This document shows positions 9,338 to 17,476 of a DNA stretch of 64,000 bases, in pieces. Where the stretch lies: contig JACABB010000026.1 in the NCBI GenBank assembly GCA_013376985.1, positions 1-64,000 on the forward strand, read 5' to 3'. This DNA comes from Bacteroidales bacterium (GTDB lineage: Bacteria; Bacteroidota; Bacteroidia; Bacteroidales; Tenuifilaceae). The notes beneath the pieces are model-generated. The model did no database searches, was not told the origin of the DNA, and saw only the letters and a program-made list of their open reading frames with translations. The position numbers and the translations under genes are program-made. Within the stretch, counting starts at the first letter, position 1, and each line of letters starts with the position of its first letter.

Positions 9338-11173
9338 TTATAATTTTAAGAATATATCCTGATAATAAGAAAAGAATGAGAATGCTTCTTCAGTCACGTT
9401 ATCAATATGAACACCTTCTCTATCAATAAATTTTCTACTAGTATGATCATAAATTACGGATGTGCTATCGGTAACAAACCCAAATCCATCGTTGAAAACG
9501 TAATATGCGAATGGTTTATGCCCATTGGAGAGCAAATTCTTTGAAAACTTAAATTTATTCGTTCTAATATCAAGTTGATTAAGTAAGGTTGAGGCTAAAT
9601 CAACCTGAGAGCCAGTTGTTTTTATGTTTAATGAATCGGTTGATAATGCACCTCCAAGCCAAAGCATTGGAATTTTAAATTTACTTAAAACATAATTGGC
9701 ATCACTTCCGGGAAAGCGATGACCATGATCGGCTATTAACACAAACAGAGTGTTTTTATACCATTCCCTTGTTCTAGCCTCTTTAAAGAATGCACCCAAG
9801 CAACTATCCGTATAGCATGCAGCACTTAAAAATTTGGTCTGCTCATCGCCACCTTTAAACTTAGGTTTTGCAGGCATTTCGAATGGCTCATGGCTAGTAA
9901 GGGTGAAGTACATCTTAAAGAATTTACCTTTTGCAGAATCACAATCGGCAAGTAGTCTATTAAAAACATACTCATCATGCACACCCCACTTTGAATTTCG
10001 GTATGATTTAGGGAAATCATCCTCGGTAATAATCTTTCGGAATTTTGAGGAGAAAAGGTATGAGCGAATATTGGCAAAGTCTGGATTTCCTCCATAATAA
10101 AATGTTGTGTGATAGCCCAAACTGTCGAATACGTCACTAATTGTAGGCAATTTCTGGGATTTAAGGGGGTATTTAATAATAGAATTTGTGGATTGTGCCG
10201 GAAATCCGCTAATAGTTGCAACTATCCCCTTGTCGCTCCTATCGCCACTGGCAAACATCCTACTAAATAGAATACCCTGCTTACAAAAGCCATTAAGGTT
10301 AGGTGTAATTTTTGGTAACCCTCCAAGAGGTTCAATCATCTTTGAGGTAAAACTCTCTAGTAGAATTATTACAACATTGGGTCTATTGTTTTTTAGAACC
10401 TTTAAATTAGAGCCATTATCGAGTAATAGTTCGGTTGCAATTTTTTCCCCTTTAGCTTTTTCAATATAATCAGGATATTTCTTATACATTGAACTCGATT
10501 TGGAAACAGAATACATCAAATTCCATAGCGAATTTAGTGCGGCATGGTTACAATACATATTCTGGCTAAAGTATACCTTACCGGGGTTCATGGGGGCGAT
10601 ACCAAAGCTACCTCTTATGGGTATAATCATCGTGGTTGAAAGGAATAGGAATACGGGTATATACCACCACGCTCCTTTCTTAATCTGGCTATTATTATGT
10701 AAAATCTTCTTTCGATAAAAAACAAAGAAACACAGAAAGATTATAATTGCTAAAACAGTAAGTAGAATTATTAACAATGGTTTTATTGATGCAAATGCCT
10801 CACCAGGTGTTTTAAGGTACAAAAAGGGCGTTGCATCTATTCTAAATCCCCAATTTCTATATAATTCAGCATCAACAACTACAATAAAAGTAAATATTGC
10901 TAGGAGAACTATAGTATAGTATTTAAAAGTCGATATAATCCATTCCTTTTTAGAGTAGAAATGCAAGGCCATCATTAAACTTGAAAGTAAAAGAATATAT
11001 CCAATCATTGAGACATCCATCCAAGCACCTCTAGCGAAAATACCGAACCACTCACCAGCTGATATCTGAGACGTTTGTTCAAATTCATAAATCATAAAGA
11101 AAAGACGTGCAAACGTGAAAAATAGCAGCCAGAAAAAGAAGTATTTTAAAATGAATATCAATCGTATTCTCAT
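9338..11173 (-). CDS. LtaS-like membrane phosphoglycerol transferase/sulfatase-family protein
   Basis: About 611 residues from the ATG at 11173 (MRIRLIFILKY). Five N-terminal membrane segments precede an extracytoplasmic alkaline-phosphatase-superfamily domain with the metal-binding and nucleophile elements NVVIILLES, SGDRSDKG (nucleophile Ser in place of the usual Thr), LTSHEPF and IADHGHR. The family includes lipoteichoic acid synthases, OpgB and phosphoethanolamine transferases; in Gram-negative Bacteroidota the substrate is probably a membrane or surface glycan receiving a phospho-group. An in-frame TTG lies 36 bases upstream, but a strong promoter -7 box overlaps it, so the ATG is preferred. 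The exact acceptor is unknown. Confidence 0.85.
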   Translation of the reverse strand: MRIRLIFILKYFFFWLLFFTFARLFFMIYEFEQTSQISAGEWFGIFARGAWMDVSMIGYILLLSSLMMALHFYSKKEWIISTFKYYTIVLLAIFTFIVVVDAELYRNWGFRIDATPFLYLKTPGEAFASIKPLLIILLTVLAIIIFLCFFVFYRKKILHNNSQIKKGAWWYIPVFLFLSTTMIIPIRGSFGIAPMNPGKVYFSQNMYCNHAALNSLWNLMYSVSKSSSMYKKYPDYIEKAKGEKIATELLLDNGSNLKVLKNNRPNVVIILLESFTSKMIEPLGGLPKITPNLNGFCKQGILFSRMFASGDRSDKGIVATISGFPAQSTNSIIKYPLKSQKLPTISDVFDSLGYHTTFYYGGNPDFANIRSYLFSSKFRKIITEDDFPKSYRNSKWGVHDEYVFNRLLADCDSAKGKFFKMYFTLTSHEPFEMPAKPKFKGGDEQTKFLSAACYTDSCLGAFFKEARTREWYKNTLFVLIADHGHRFPGSDANYVLSKFKIPMLWLGGALSTDSLNIKTTGSQVDLASTLLNQLDIRTNKFKFSKNLLSNGHKPFAYYVFNDGFGFVTDSTSVIYDHTSRKFIDREGVHIDNVTEEAFSFFSYYQDIFLKL

Positions 11174-11196
11174 CTCATCAGGATATTTTAAGAGTG

Positions 11197-11228
11197 CAAA
11201 TTTATACAAAAAGTTACTGGGTTTTCAA
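11197..11228 (-). promoter_or_regulatory. Bacteroidota-type promoter of the LtaS-like gene
   Basis: On the minus strand TTG (11228-11226) is followed after 21 bases by TAAATTTG (11204-11197), a full match to the -7 consensus TAnnTTTG. Transcription would start near 11190, just before the ATG at 11173, which decides that start. Confidence 0.6.
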
Positions 11229-11252
11229 GTATTTAGGTAAAATCAAAATAAG

Positions 11253-11260
11253 TACATTTG
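11253..11260 (+). promoter_or_regulatory. Candidate -7 box of the isoaspartyl peptidase gene
   Basis: TACATTTG matches TAnnTTTG and lies 26 bases upstream of the ATG at 11286. No good TTTG is found 21 bases upstream, so this is only half a promoter by eye. Confidence 0.35.
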
Positions 11261-11285
11261 TCAATTAACAAAACACTAGTTAGCA

Positions 11286-12278
11286 ATGAAAAAAATATTA
11301 TACCCCTTTTTCTTCTTCGCAATTCTATTTCTGGGCTGCACAAATACCAACTACTCAAAAAAGGTTGAATGGGCAATTGCAATACATGGTGGTGCCGGAA
11401 ACATTAATCCTGATGATTATACTAAAGATCAACTTAGTGCATATAATCAAGCCCTTGGCAGTGCTCTTGAGATAGGTAAAAAAGTCCTTTCTCAAGGAGG
11501 AACTAGTTTAGATGCGGTTGAGCAGGTTATAAGGTCTATGGAAGATTGTCCGCTATTTAACGCAGGCAAAGGTGCAGTATTTAACCACGATGGAAAAAAT
11601 GAGATGGATGCATCGATAATGGATGGAAATGGACTTCGGGCTGGAGCTGTTGCTAATGTTGGAGATATTAAAAACCCTATTTCGGCTGCACGCTTAGTTA
11701 TGGATAAATCTCAGCATGTATTGATGGTTGGAAAGGGTGCTTCAAAATTTGCACGCTCCCAAGGTGCTGAAATTGTTGATAGTAGTTACTTTTTTACACA
11801 AAAAAGTTGGGATGCATTGCAAAAAGCCCTTGAGAAGGAGAATAGCAAGGATAAAAAGATGGGAACAGTTGGTTGTGTTGCTCTCGATAAGCAAGGTAAT
11901 TTAGCTGCTGGCACATCAACTGGAGGAATGACAAATAAAAGATACGGTAGAGTTGGCGATTCACCAATTATTGGGGCTGGCACTTATGCAAATAATAATA
12001 CATGCGCAGTATCAGCAACTGGACATGGTGAATATTTTATCAGGTATAGCGTTGCCCATGATATCTCTGCATTGATTGAATATAAAGGATTATCATTAGC
12101 CGATGCTTCAAATCTTGTTGTCAATGGAAAACTAAAAAAAGCAGGTGGACAAGGGGGTATAATAGCGGTTGATAAATATGGGAATATTTCACTGACAATG
12201 AATACTAGCGGAATGTTTAGAGCTTTTGCAAACTCAAATGGAGAGGAAGGCGTTGCTATTTTCAATAACAATAAATGA
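11286..12278 (+). CDS. Isoaspartyl peptidase/L-asparaginase (Ntn-hydrolase), lipoprotein
   Basis: The 330-residue protein has a lipoprotein signal with lipobox LFLGC (Cys18) and then a full type-2 asparaginase fold. The HGGAG substrate loop is at about 34-38, and the autocleavage site GTVG places the catalytic threonine at residue 194, with GGMTNKRYGRVGDSP and GAGTYA downstream. These enzymes self-cleave into alpha and beta chains and hydrolyse isoaspartyl dipeptides and asparagine. The lipobox predicts a periplasmic, membrane-anchored enzyme, where it would process damaged peptides or release ammonia. It is monocistronic, divergent from the LtaS-like gene, with about 110 bp between them. Confidence 0.92.
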   Translation: MKKILYPFFFFAILFLGCTNTNYSKKVEWAIAIHGGAGNINPDDYTKDQLSAYNQALGSALEIGKKVLSQGGTSLDAVEQVIRSMEDCPLFNAGKGAVFNHDGKNEMDASIMDGNGLRAGAVANVGDIKNPISAARLVMDKSQHVLMVGKGASKFARSQGAEIVDSSYFFTQKSWDALQKALEKENSKDKKMGTVGCVALDKQGNLAAGTSTGGMTNKRYGRVGDSPIIGAGTYANNNTCAVSATGHGEYFIRYSVAHDISALIEYKGLSLADASNLVVNGKLKKAGGQGGIIAVDKYGNISLTMNTSGMFRAFANSNGEEGVAIFNNNK

Positions 12279-12390
12279 CAATTTATTTAGTTTAAAGTCG
12301 ATTATTACTCCTCATCCGGTTTACGTAAAAAGGTATGAAATAAATTCTGAGAATTAGTACTTTTGGAACTTTAGTCTCCTTCATATATTA

Positions 12391-12418
12391 CCCTGATTCT
12401 TTCAGGGTTTGTTTTTTG
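12391..12418 (+). terminator. Short terminator-like hairpin upstream of the D-serine dehydratase-like gene
   Basis: CCCTGA (12391-12396) pairs with TCAGGG (12402-12407) over a five-base loop and is followed by TTTGTTTTTT. It lies 113 bp after the isoaspartyl peptidase gene and 34 bp before the next ATG. It could terminate the upstream gene. A -7 like box TACTTTTG at 12358-12365 sits before it, so an attenuator in the leader of the next gene is also possible. Confidence 0.5.
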
Positions 12419-12451
12419 CATCTGACTAAATATTACTTAAATACCATACAA

Positions 12452-13555
12452 ATGATTCCATATTATCCTTACCTACTGCTTAACAAAGAGAGGTGCCTCA
12501 ATAACATTCAAAGAATGGTATTAAAGGCTAGAAATAATAATTTGAAGTTCAGACCTCATTTTAAAACTCATCAAAGCATTGAAGTTGGAGAATGGTTTAA
12601 GCAATTAGGTGTAAATTCTTGCACTGTTTCTTCATTTACCATGGCTGAATATTTTGCCTCAGCCGGTTGGTCTGATATTACGGTTGCGTTTCCTGTATCC
12701 CCCTTCAATTCTAAGATTATCAATAAACTTGCACAATCAACACAACTAAATATTATTACTTCTTCCTATAAAAATCTTATTTCTATAGACTCCTTAATTC
12801 ACAATAAAATAGGCATTTATATCGAACTTGATTGTGGTAATGCTCGTTCTGGGGTAAATCCTGAAAACACAAGAGAAATTGCGCTAATGGTTGATCATAT
12901 TAAGCAAAATAAATTTTACCTATTTAAAGGTTTTATAACACACTCGGGGCAAACCTACAATACCAATTCGAAACAGGAGGTTGAAGCAATTCATCGAAAA
13001 TCGATGACTATTCTAAGTCGCATCAGAACATTTTGGAAAGAGAGCAATCCTGAAATTCATATTTCATACGGAGATACTCCATCATGCTCAATTTCCAATG
13101 ATTTTTGGGGAATTGAAGAGATTAGACCAGGCAATTTTGTGTTTTACGATTTAATACAAGCCTCTATAGGTTCTTGCACAATCGATGATATTGCAATTGC
13201 ATTAATTTGCCCAGTTGTTGACGTATACTCCGAGCGAGGAGAGGCAATTATTCATGGAGGAGCAGTTCATCTATCTAAAGATTTTACTAATAATCCAGAT
13301 CAAGCCAAATCATTCGGACTTATTTGCCCTTTTGACGGGAAAAATTGGGGTTCATCCTATGAAGGGCTCTGGCTTAAAAGTATTAGTCAGGAACATGGTC
13401 TAATTGCATCAAATACTAATGTGGAAATATCAATATTAACTCCAGGACAACTAGTTGCTATTCTCCCCACTCACAGTTGTCTTACGGTTGATACAATGGG
13501 TGAAATGTTCCTTTCAGATGAAACCTCAATCTCAACAATGAGAAAAAGGCTTTAA
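12452..13555 (+). CDS. D-serine dehydratase/D-threonine aldolase-like PLP enzyme (fold type III)
   Basis: Starting at the ATG at 12452 (MIPYYPYLLL) the product has 367 residues. The RPHFKTH motif places the PLP lysine at residue 38 in an alanine-racemase-like barrel. Near the C-terminus PTHSC supplies the His and Cys that bind zinc in eukaryotic-type D-serine dehydratase (PxHxC motif). The family removes ammonia from D-serine or cleaves D-threonine. An earlier in-frame ATG at 12416 would add 12 residues with no similarity to the family and would overlap the T-run of the hairpin, so the later start is preferred. Which D-amino acid is used cannot be settled from sequence. It appears monocistronic. 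Confidence 0.88.
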   Translation: MIPYYPYLLLNKERCLNNIQRMVLKARNNNLKFRPHFKTHQSIEVGEWFKQLGVNSCTVSSFTMAEYFASAGWSDITVAFPVSPFNSKIINKLAQSTQLNIITSSYKNLISIDSLIHNKIGIYIELDCGNARSGVNPENTREIALMVDHIKQNKFYLFKGFITHSGQTYNTNSKQEVEAIHRKSMTILSRIRTFWKESNPEIHISYGDTPSCSISNDFWGIEEIRPGNFVFYDLIQASIGSCTIDDIAIALICPVVDVYSERGEAIIHGGAVHLSKDFTNNPDQAKSFGLICPFDGKNWGSSYEGLWLKSISQEHGLIASNTNVEISILTPGQLVAILPTHSCLTVDTMGEMFLSDETSISTMRKRL

Positions 13556-13703
13556 AATCATTTTAATTCCACTCGTTCAATTTCAAATTGCTTTGCTAAT
13601 AAATTATTAGTAATTTGCGAATTACATTGATTCATTTATAATGAGAGCTAATTAATTGGAAGGATTCATTATTTTCTCTACTTTTACTTAAAGTTAATTG
13701 GTT

Positions 13704-15719
13704 ATGATTTGTAATGACCCTTTTGCTAAAGAAACTAATAGTGCAGATATATTTAACAACTACCTTTTTGAGTGCATTCCAGGGTACGGTATGATACTAG
13801 ACTCGAAGGGTACAATACTATGCACTACTAATGATCTTAAAGAACTTCTTAATAACGATCCAATCACCCATACGGGTGATCTTTTCAATCTATTTAAAAA
13901 TATCCATCCAAATGAATATCATGATGTTATTAAAAAGGAGTGTATAGGTTTCTGGCACAACATTAACGCTAACACAAAAATTTACTTGCAATTAACTTTT
14001 AAAGAAATAACTAGAGATAATAGTCAGCTAGTTATTGTATGGATAAAGAATAAAACAAAAAGCATTAAACATGAAAAAGTAAAAAAAATATTAACCAATC
14101 TTGCAAAGTCAGAATTAGAAAATAGAGATAACAAACAATACTACAAATCTATTCAGAATGAGTTAAATCAAGTTATAGATGCAAATAATCTATTCGTTGT
14201 TCAGTATGATAAATTCAGGCAACATCTGATACTAACATACATGGATGACGAAAAGGATACATTCACTCGATTTCCAGTAGGAAAAACTTTAAGTGAATAT
14301 GTAATCAGCTTAAAAAAGTCAGTTCTATATACTCAAAATGATATTATTAAACTCCAAAAAGAAGGCCTAATAGATGACATTATAGGAACACCTGCAAAAT
14401 GCTGGATGGCTGTCCCTCTTTTTAGTAGCGATGAGGTTTATGGCATTGTTGGTTTACAAAGTTACTCGTCCGAAAATGCATATACTCCGGATGATCTTGA
14501 AGTTCTTGAGTTTGTATCTACACAAATTGCTGTAAGTATCAAACATAAAGAAAATGAAATAAACCTTCATAGAGCTAAAGAAAAAGCGGAAGAAGCAGAT
14601 AAACTAAAATCGTCATTTCTAGCCAATATGAGCCATGAGATTCGAACTCCCATGAACGCTATAATCGGTTTTTCAGAGCTTATTACCCGTAAAACAATTT
14701 CACAAGAAAAGAAAGATACATACGCTCAATATATAACCAATAGCGGTAAAGCTCTTTTAACTCTTATTGATGACATTATTGATATAGCTAAAATAGAAGC
14801 AGGCCAGCTAAAAATTAACAAATCACCAACTTATGTTAATGTGATTTTTAATGAAATTTTTGAATACGTAAATAACGAGAAGAGAAAGAATAATAAGGAT
14901 AGCATACTATTTGCTAAAAAAGAAGCTATACACGATCTAAATTTTTGTATCCTTTGTGATCCCCTAAGACTTAGACAAATATTAGCAAACCTTCTTAATA
15001 ATGCTTTGAAATTTACTTTCGAAGGAATTATTGAATTTGGTTATTTAATACCTAATAATGCTACAATACTATTCTATGTTAGTGATACAGGGATTGGATT
15101 AAGTGATGAAAAAATTCCATTGATTTTTGATAGATTTAGACAAGCTGATGATACAACGACACGCCAATTTGGAGGAACAGGGCTTGGATTAGCAATATCA
15201 AAAAAACTTGTTGAAATGATGGGTGGCAGAATTTGGGCTGAATCTGAGAAAAATAAGGGTTCAACATTCTTTTTTAATTTACCAATGATTATTCCTGACG
15301 AAAGCACCAAAATTATTGAGGAAAACTTTGAATCCTCAATTAGTGATAATTTTGAAGGACAAACAATCTTAATTGCAGAAGACGAGGATAATAATTTTAT
15401 TTTTCTACAAGAAGTATTAAGCCCCACAAGAGTTAACATTATTCGTGCAAAAACTGGTCTTCAGGCTGTAAGCATCATTAAAAATCAGCCTGAAATTTCA
15501 CTGATTTTAATGGATATCAAAATGCCTGATATGAATGGTTATCAGGCTACAACAATTATTAAAGAGATGAAACCTACCATTCCTATTATCATTCAATCCG
15601 CTTACGCTATGGCCGAAGACATAATAAAAGGTAAAAATGCAGGATGTAATGAATATTTAGCAAAACCGATTAAGCCCGAAGTACTAATTAATACATTAAG
15701 ACGTTACTTAAACCAATAG
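13704..15719 (+). CDS. Hybrid sensor histidine kinase (PAS-like, GAF, HisKA, HATPase, receiver)
   Basis: The 671-residue cytosolic protein starts at the ATG at 13704; a TTG six bases earlier is less likely. Domains in order: PAS-like segment (about 15-105), GAF (about 135-285), coiled coil, HisKA with phospho-acceptor His311 in MSHEIRTP, HATPase (about 415-528) with N box LLNNALKFT, DTGIGL and GTGLGL, and a receiver (about 554-670) with acceptor Asp604 and the conserved Lys in LAKPI. It has no membrane segment, so it senses a cytosolic signal. Signal and output partner are unknown; no orphan response regulator is adjacent. The SpoIIE phosphatase 150 bp downstream might belong to the same pathway. 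Confidence 0.93.
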   Translation: MICNDPFAKETNSADIFNNYLFECIPGYGMILDSKGTILCTTNDLKELLNNDPITHTGDLFNLFKNIHPNEYHDVIKKECIGFWHNINANTKIYLQLTFKEITRDNSQLVIVWIKNKTKSIKHEKVKKILTNLAKSELENRDNKQYYKSIQNELNQVIDANNLFVVQYDKFRQHLILTYMDDEKDTFTRFPVGKTLSEYVISLKKSVLYTQNDIIKLQKEGLIDDIIGTPAKCWMAVPLFSSDEVYGIVGLQSYSSENAYTPDDLEVLEFVSTQIAVSIKHKENEINLHRAKEKAEEADKLKSSFLANMSHEIRTPMNAIIGFSELITRKTISQEKKDTYAQYITNSGKALLTLIDDIIDIAKIEAGQLKINKSPTYVNVIFNEIFEYVNNEKRKNNKDSILFAKKEAIHDLNFCILCDPLRLRQILANLLNNALKFTFEGIIEFGYLIPNNATILFYVSDTGIGLSDEKIPLIFDRFRQADDTTTRQFGGTGLGLAISKKLVEMMGGRIWAESEKNKGSTFFFNLPMIIPDESTKIIEENFESSISDNFEGQTILIAEDEDNNFIFLQEVLSPTRVNIIRAKTGLQAVSIIKNQPEISLILMDIKMPDMNGYQATTIIKEMKPTIPIIIQSAYAMAEDIIKGKNAGCNEYLAKPIKPEVLINTLRRYLNQ

Positions 15720-15868
15720 TAATTCTATTAACAGATTTATCTATATTTTCACACATCACATTAAAGTACTGCTATTTTAAATTTCATCAATCTATATGTA
15801 AAATAAATGCTACAATTTGTAACATTTATTTTACTTTTGTTGCCAAACAAAACAACTAATTTTTCCAA

Positions 15869-16969
15869 ATGAAACTTTCAGCTAAATCTGGCCGAATACT
15901 ATTTTTACTCATTCTTATATCACTTTCATTATTAGGATTTTCACAAAAAAATCAAAGTACCCCTACCCCAGTCGAAACAAGTCAAAAGGTTGAAACAATT
16001 AACCATTCAAATCCAAATCAAATCTTACTTTATTTAATAATTGTCTTTTCACTTGGTCTAATGACCTTTGCTTATAGAGAATACAAACTTAAAAAATCAG
16101 CAAATATCGATTTATCATTACAAAAAAATGAGATTGAGGTGCAAAAGCATATTGTTGACAAGCGCAATAGAGATATAACGGATAGTCTAAATTATGCCCG
16201 AAGAATTCAGCAAGCAATTCTTAAGACTTCGCTGCGTTTGGAAGATTATTTTACTGAATCATTTATTCTTTTTATACCCAAAGACATAGTAAGTGGTGAT
16301 TTTTATTGGGTTAAAAGTAAAAATAATAAAATACTATTTGCTGTTGCCGATTGCACGGGTCATGGTGTTCCAGGTGCTTTTACAAGCATTATAGGAACCT
16401 ATGGTTTAAACAACCTTATAAATGAGTCAAATCTTACAAATCCCGGAGAGATTCTGAATGGAATGAATGTTCTTTTTAAAAACTCATTTTGTCAAAGCGA
16501 GGGTGCTGAGATTTTTGATGGTATGGATATATCCTTATGCCTTTACGATCCTGCTACAAAAGAATTAAACTACTCTGGAGCAAATCTTCCTCTACATATT
16601 CTTCGCAAGAATTCTAAACCACAACCAACATCGCATATCGTTCACAACGATAATAGTTACACTTTATACCAACTAAAACCAAACAAACAGCCAATAGGAT
16701 ATATTTTTGAAGACACAAACTATGTTACCCACGAGGTTAAACTCATGGAGGGTGATATTCTTTATATTTTTACAGATGGATTTGCAGATCAATTTGGCGG
16801 ATTGTATACAAAAAAATTTAGATATCAAGAACTTCGGCAGCTTATTTGCTCTATGGCAAAAATTCCTCTTCAAGAACAAATGAAAACTCTTGAAACCACC
16901 TTTAAAGCTTGGAAAGGGGAAAATATTCAAGTTGATGATGTAACCTTTATGGGTATTAAAATATCTTAG
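15869..16969 (+). CDS. Membrane-bound SpoIIE/PP2C-type serine phosphatase
   Basis: The 366-residue protein has a signal-like N-terminal segment (residues 8-25), a second membrane segment (about 52-70), a short coiled coil carrying the ITDSLNYARRIQQAIL motif typical of Bacteroidota SpoIIE proteins, and a phosphatase domain with SGDFYW, ADCTGHGVPG and DGMDIS metal-binding motifs and the final DDVTFMGIK. Such phosphatases dephosphorylate anti-sigma-factor antagonists or SiaC-like proteins in partner-switch systems. A SiaC/DUF1987 protein is encoded at 30184-30594, a plausible but distant substrate. A -7 like TACTTTTG box lies at 15832-15839. The stop codon overlaps the convergent gene by four bases. 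Confidence 0.9.
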   Translation: MKLSAKSGRILFLLILISLSLLGFSQKNQSTPTPVETSQKVETINHSNPNQILLYLIIVFSLGLMTFAYREYKLKKSANIDLSLQKNEIEVQKHIVDKRNRDITDSLNYARRIQQAILKTSLRLEDYFTESFILFIPKDIVSGDFYWVKSKNNKILFAVADCTGHGVPGAFTSIIGTYGLNNLINESNLTNPGEILNGMNVLFKNSFCQSEGAEIFDGMDISLCLYDPATKELNYSGANLPLHILRKNSKPQPTSHIVHNDNSYTLYQLKPNKQPIGYIFEDTNYVTHEVKLMEGDILYIFTDGFADQFGGLYTKKFRYQELRQLICSMAKIPLQEQMKTLETTFKAWKGENIQVDDVTFMGIKIS

Positions 16970-17289
16970 GGCTTTTTGTTAATCACTAGCAGAAAATCTA
17001 CCATTAATAAAAAGAGAAGAAAAAACTCCACATCCTGAATTCCCAGTAAATTAAGAGTTATCGTTATACATAATAAAGCAAGAACTATCAACCTATATTT
17101 ATCATCTTGGGTTTTAGGCTTTCCTTGTAATTTATAATAGTAATTAGCTCGGTAGAGGATAAAAGGAAGGAAAGCTAAATAGAATAAAACAATGCCAATT
17201 GCATAGTTCAGCAATCTAATTAATCCTGCAAAAACAACGAAACAAGTAGTAAATATGATTACCTTACGCTCTGATATTTTATTTTCCAT
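16966..17289 (-). CDS. Small inner-membrane protein of unknown function
   Basis: The 107-residue product has a short basic N-terminus and three or four hydrophobic segments (about 10-28, 30-47, 65-82 and 85-102). I recognise no family; similar small membrane proteins are common and uncharacterised in Bacteroidota. The convergent SpoIIE-like gene overlaps it by four bases at the 3' end. A well-formed promoter lies 17 bases upstream of the ATG, which supports real expression. Confidence 0.7.
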   Translation of the reverse strand: MENKISERKVIIFTTCFVVFAGLIRLLNYAIGIVLFYLAFLPFILYRANYYYKLQGKPKTQDDKYRLIVLALLCITITLNLLGIQDVEFFLLFLLMVDFLLVINKKP

Positions 17290-17305
17290 GTTTTTTTAAA
17301 GTGCC

Positions 17306-17338
17306 CAAAATTAGCTGAATTTTTAATGATTATGCAAA
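17306..17338 (-). promoter_or_regulatory. Bacteroidota-type promoter of the small membrane protein gene
   Basis: On the minus strand TTTG (17338-17335) is followed after 21 bases by TAATTTTG (17313-17306). Both boxes match the Bacteroidota housekeeping consensus. Confidence 0.65.
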
Positions 17339-17378
17339 TAACATTATTGATTTGGTTAATAAATATCAACTATAGATA

Positions 17379-17410
17379 TTGTTGCTTTTTCGAAAATAAA
17401 TGTAGGTTTG
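17379..17410 (+). promoter_or_regulatory. Bacteroidota-type promoter of the M28 peptidase gene
   Basis: TTG at 17379-17381 is followed after 21 bases by TAGGTTTG at 17403-17410. The predicted start near 17417 leaves a leader of about 60 bases before the ATG at 17477. Confidence 0.6.
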
Positions 17411-17476
17411 TATCTTGTCAGTAATTTGAACTTCCCATAATAGATAAAAACAACTGTTTAACCTTAATTAATCAAA

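Noticed and set aside
9826-10718. Several open frames on both strands within the LtaS-like gene
   Set aside because: The sulfatase-family frame carries all conserved motifs; the others are shadows without coding signals.
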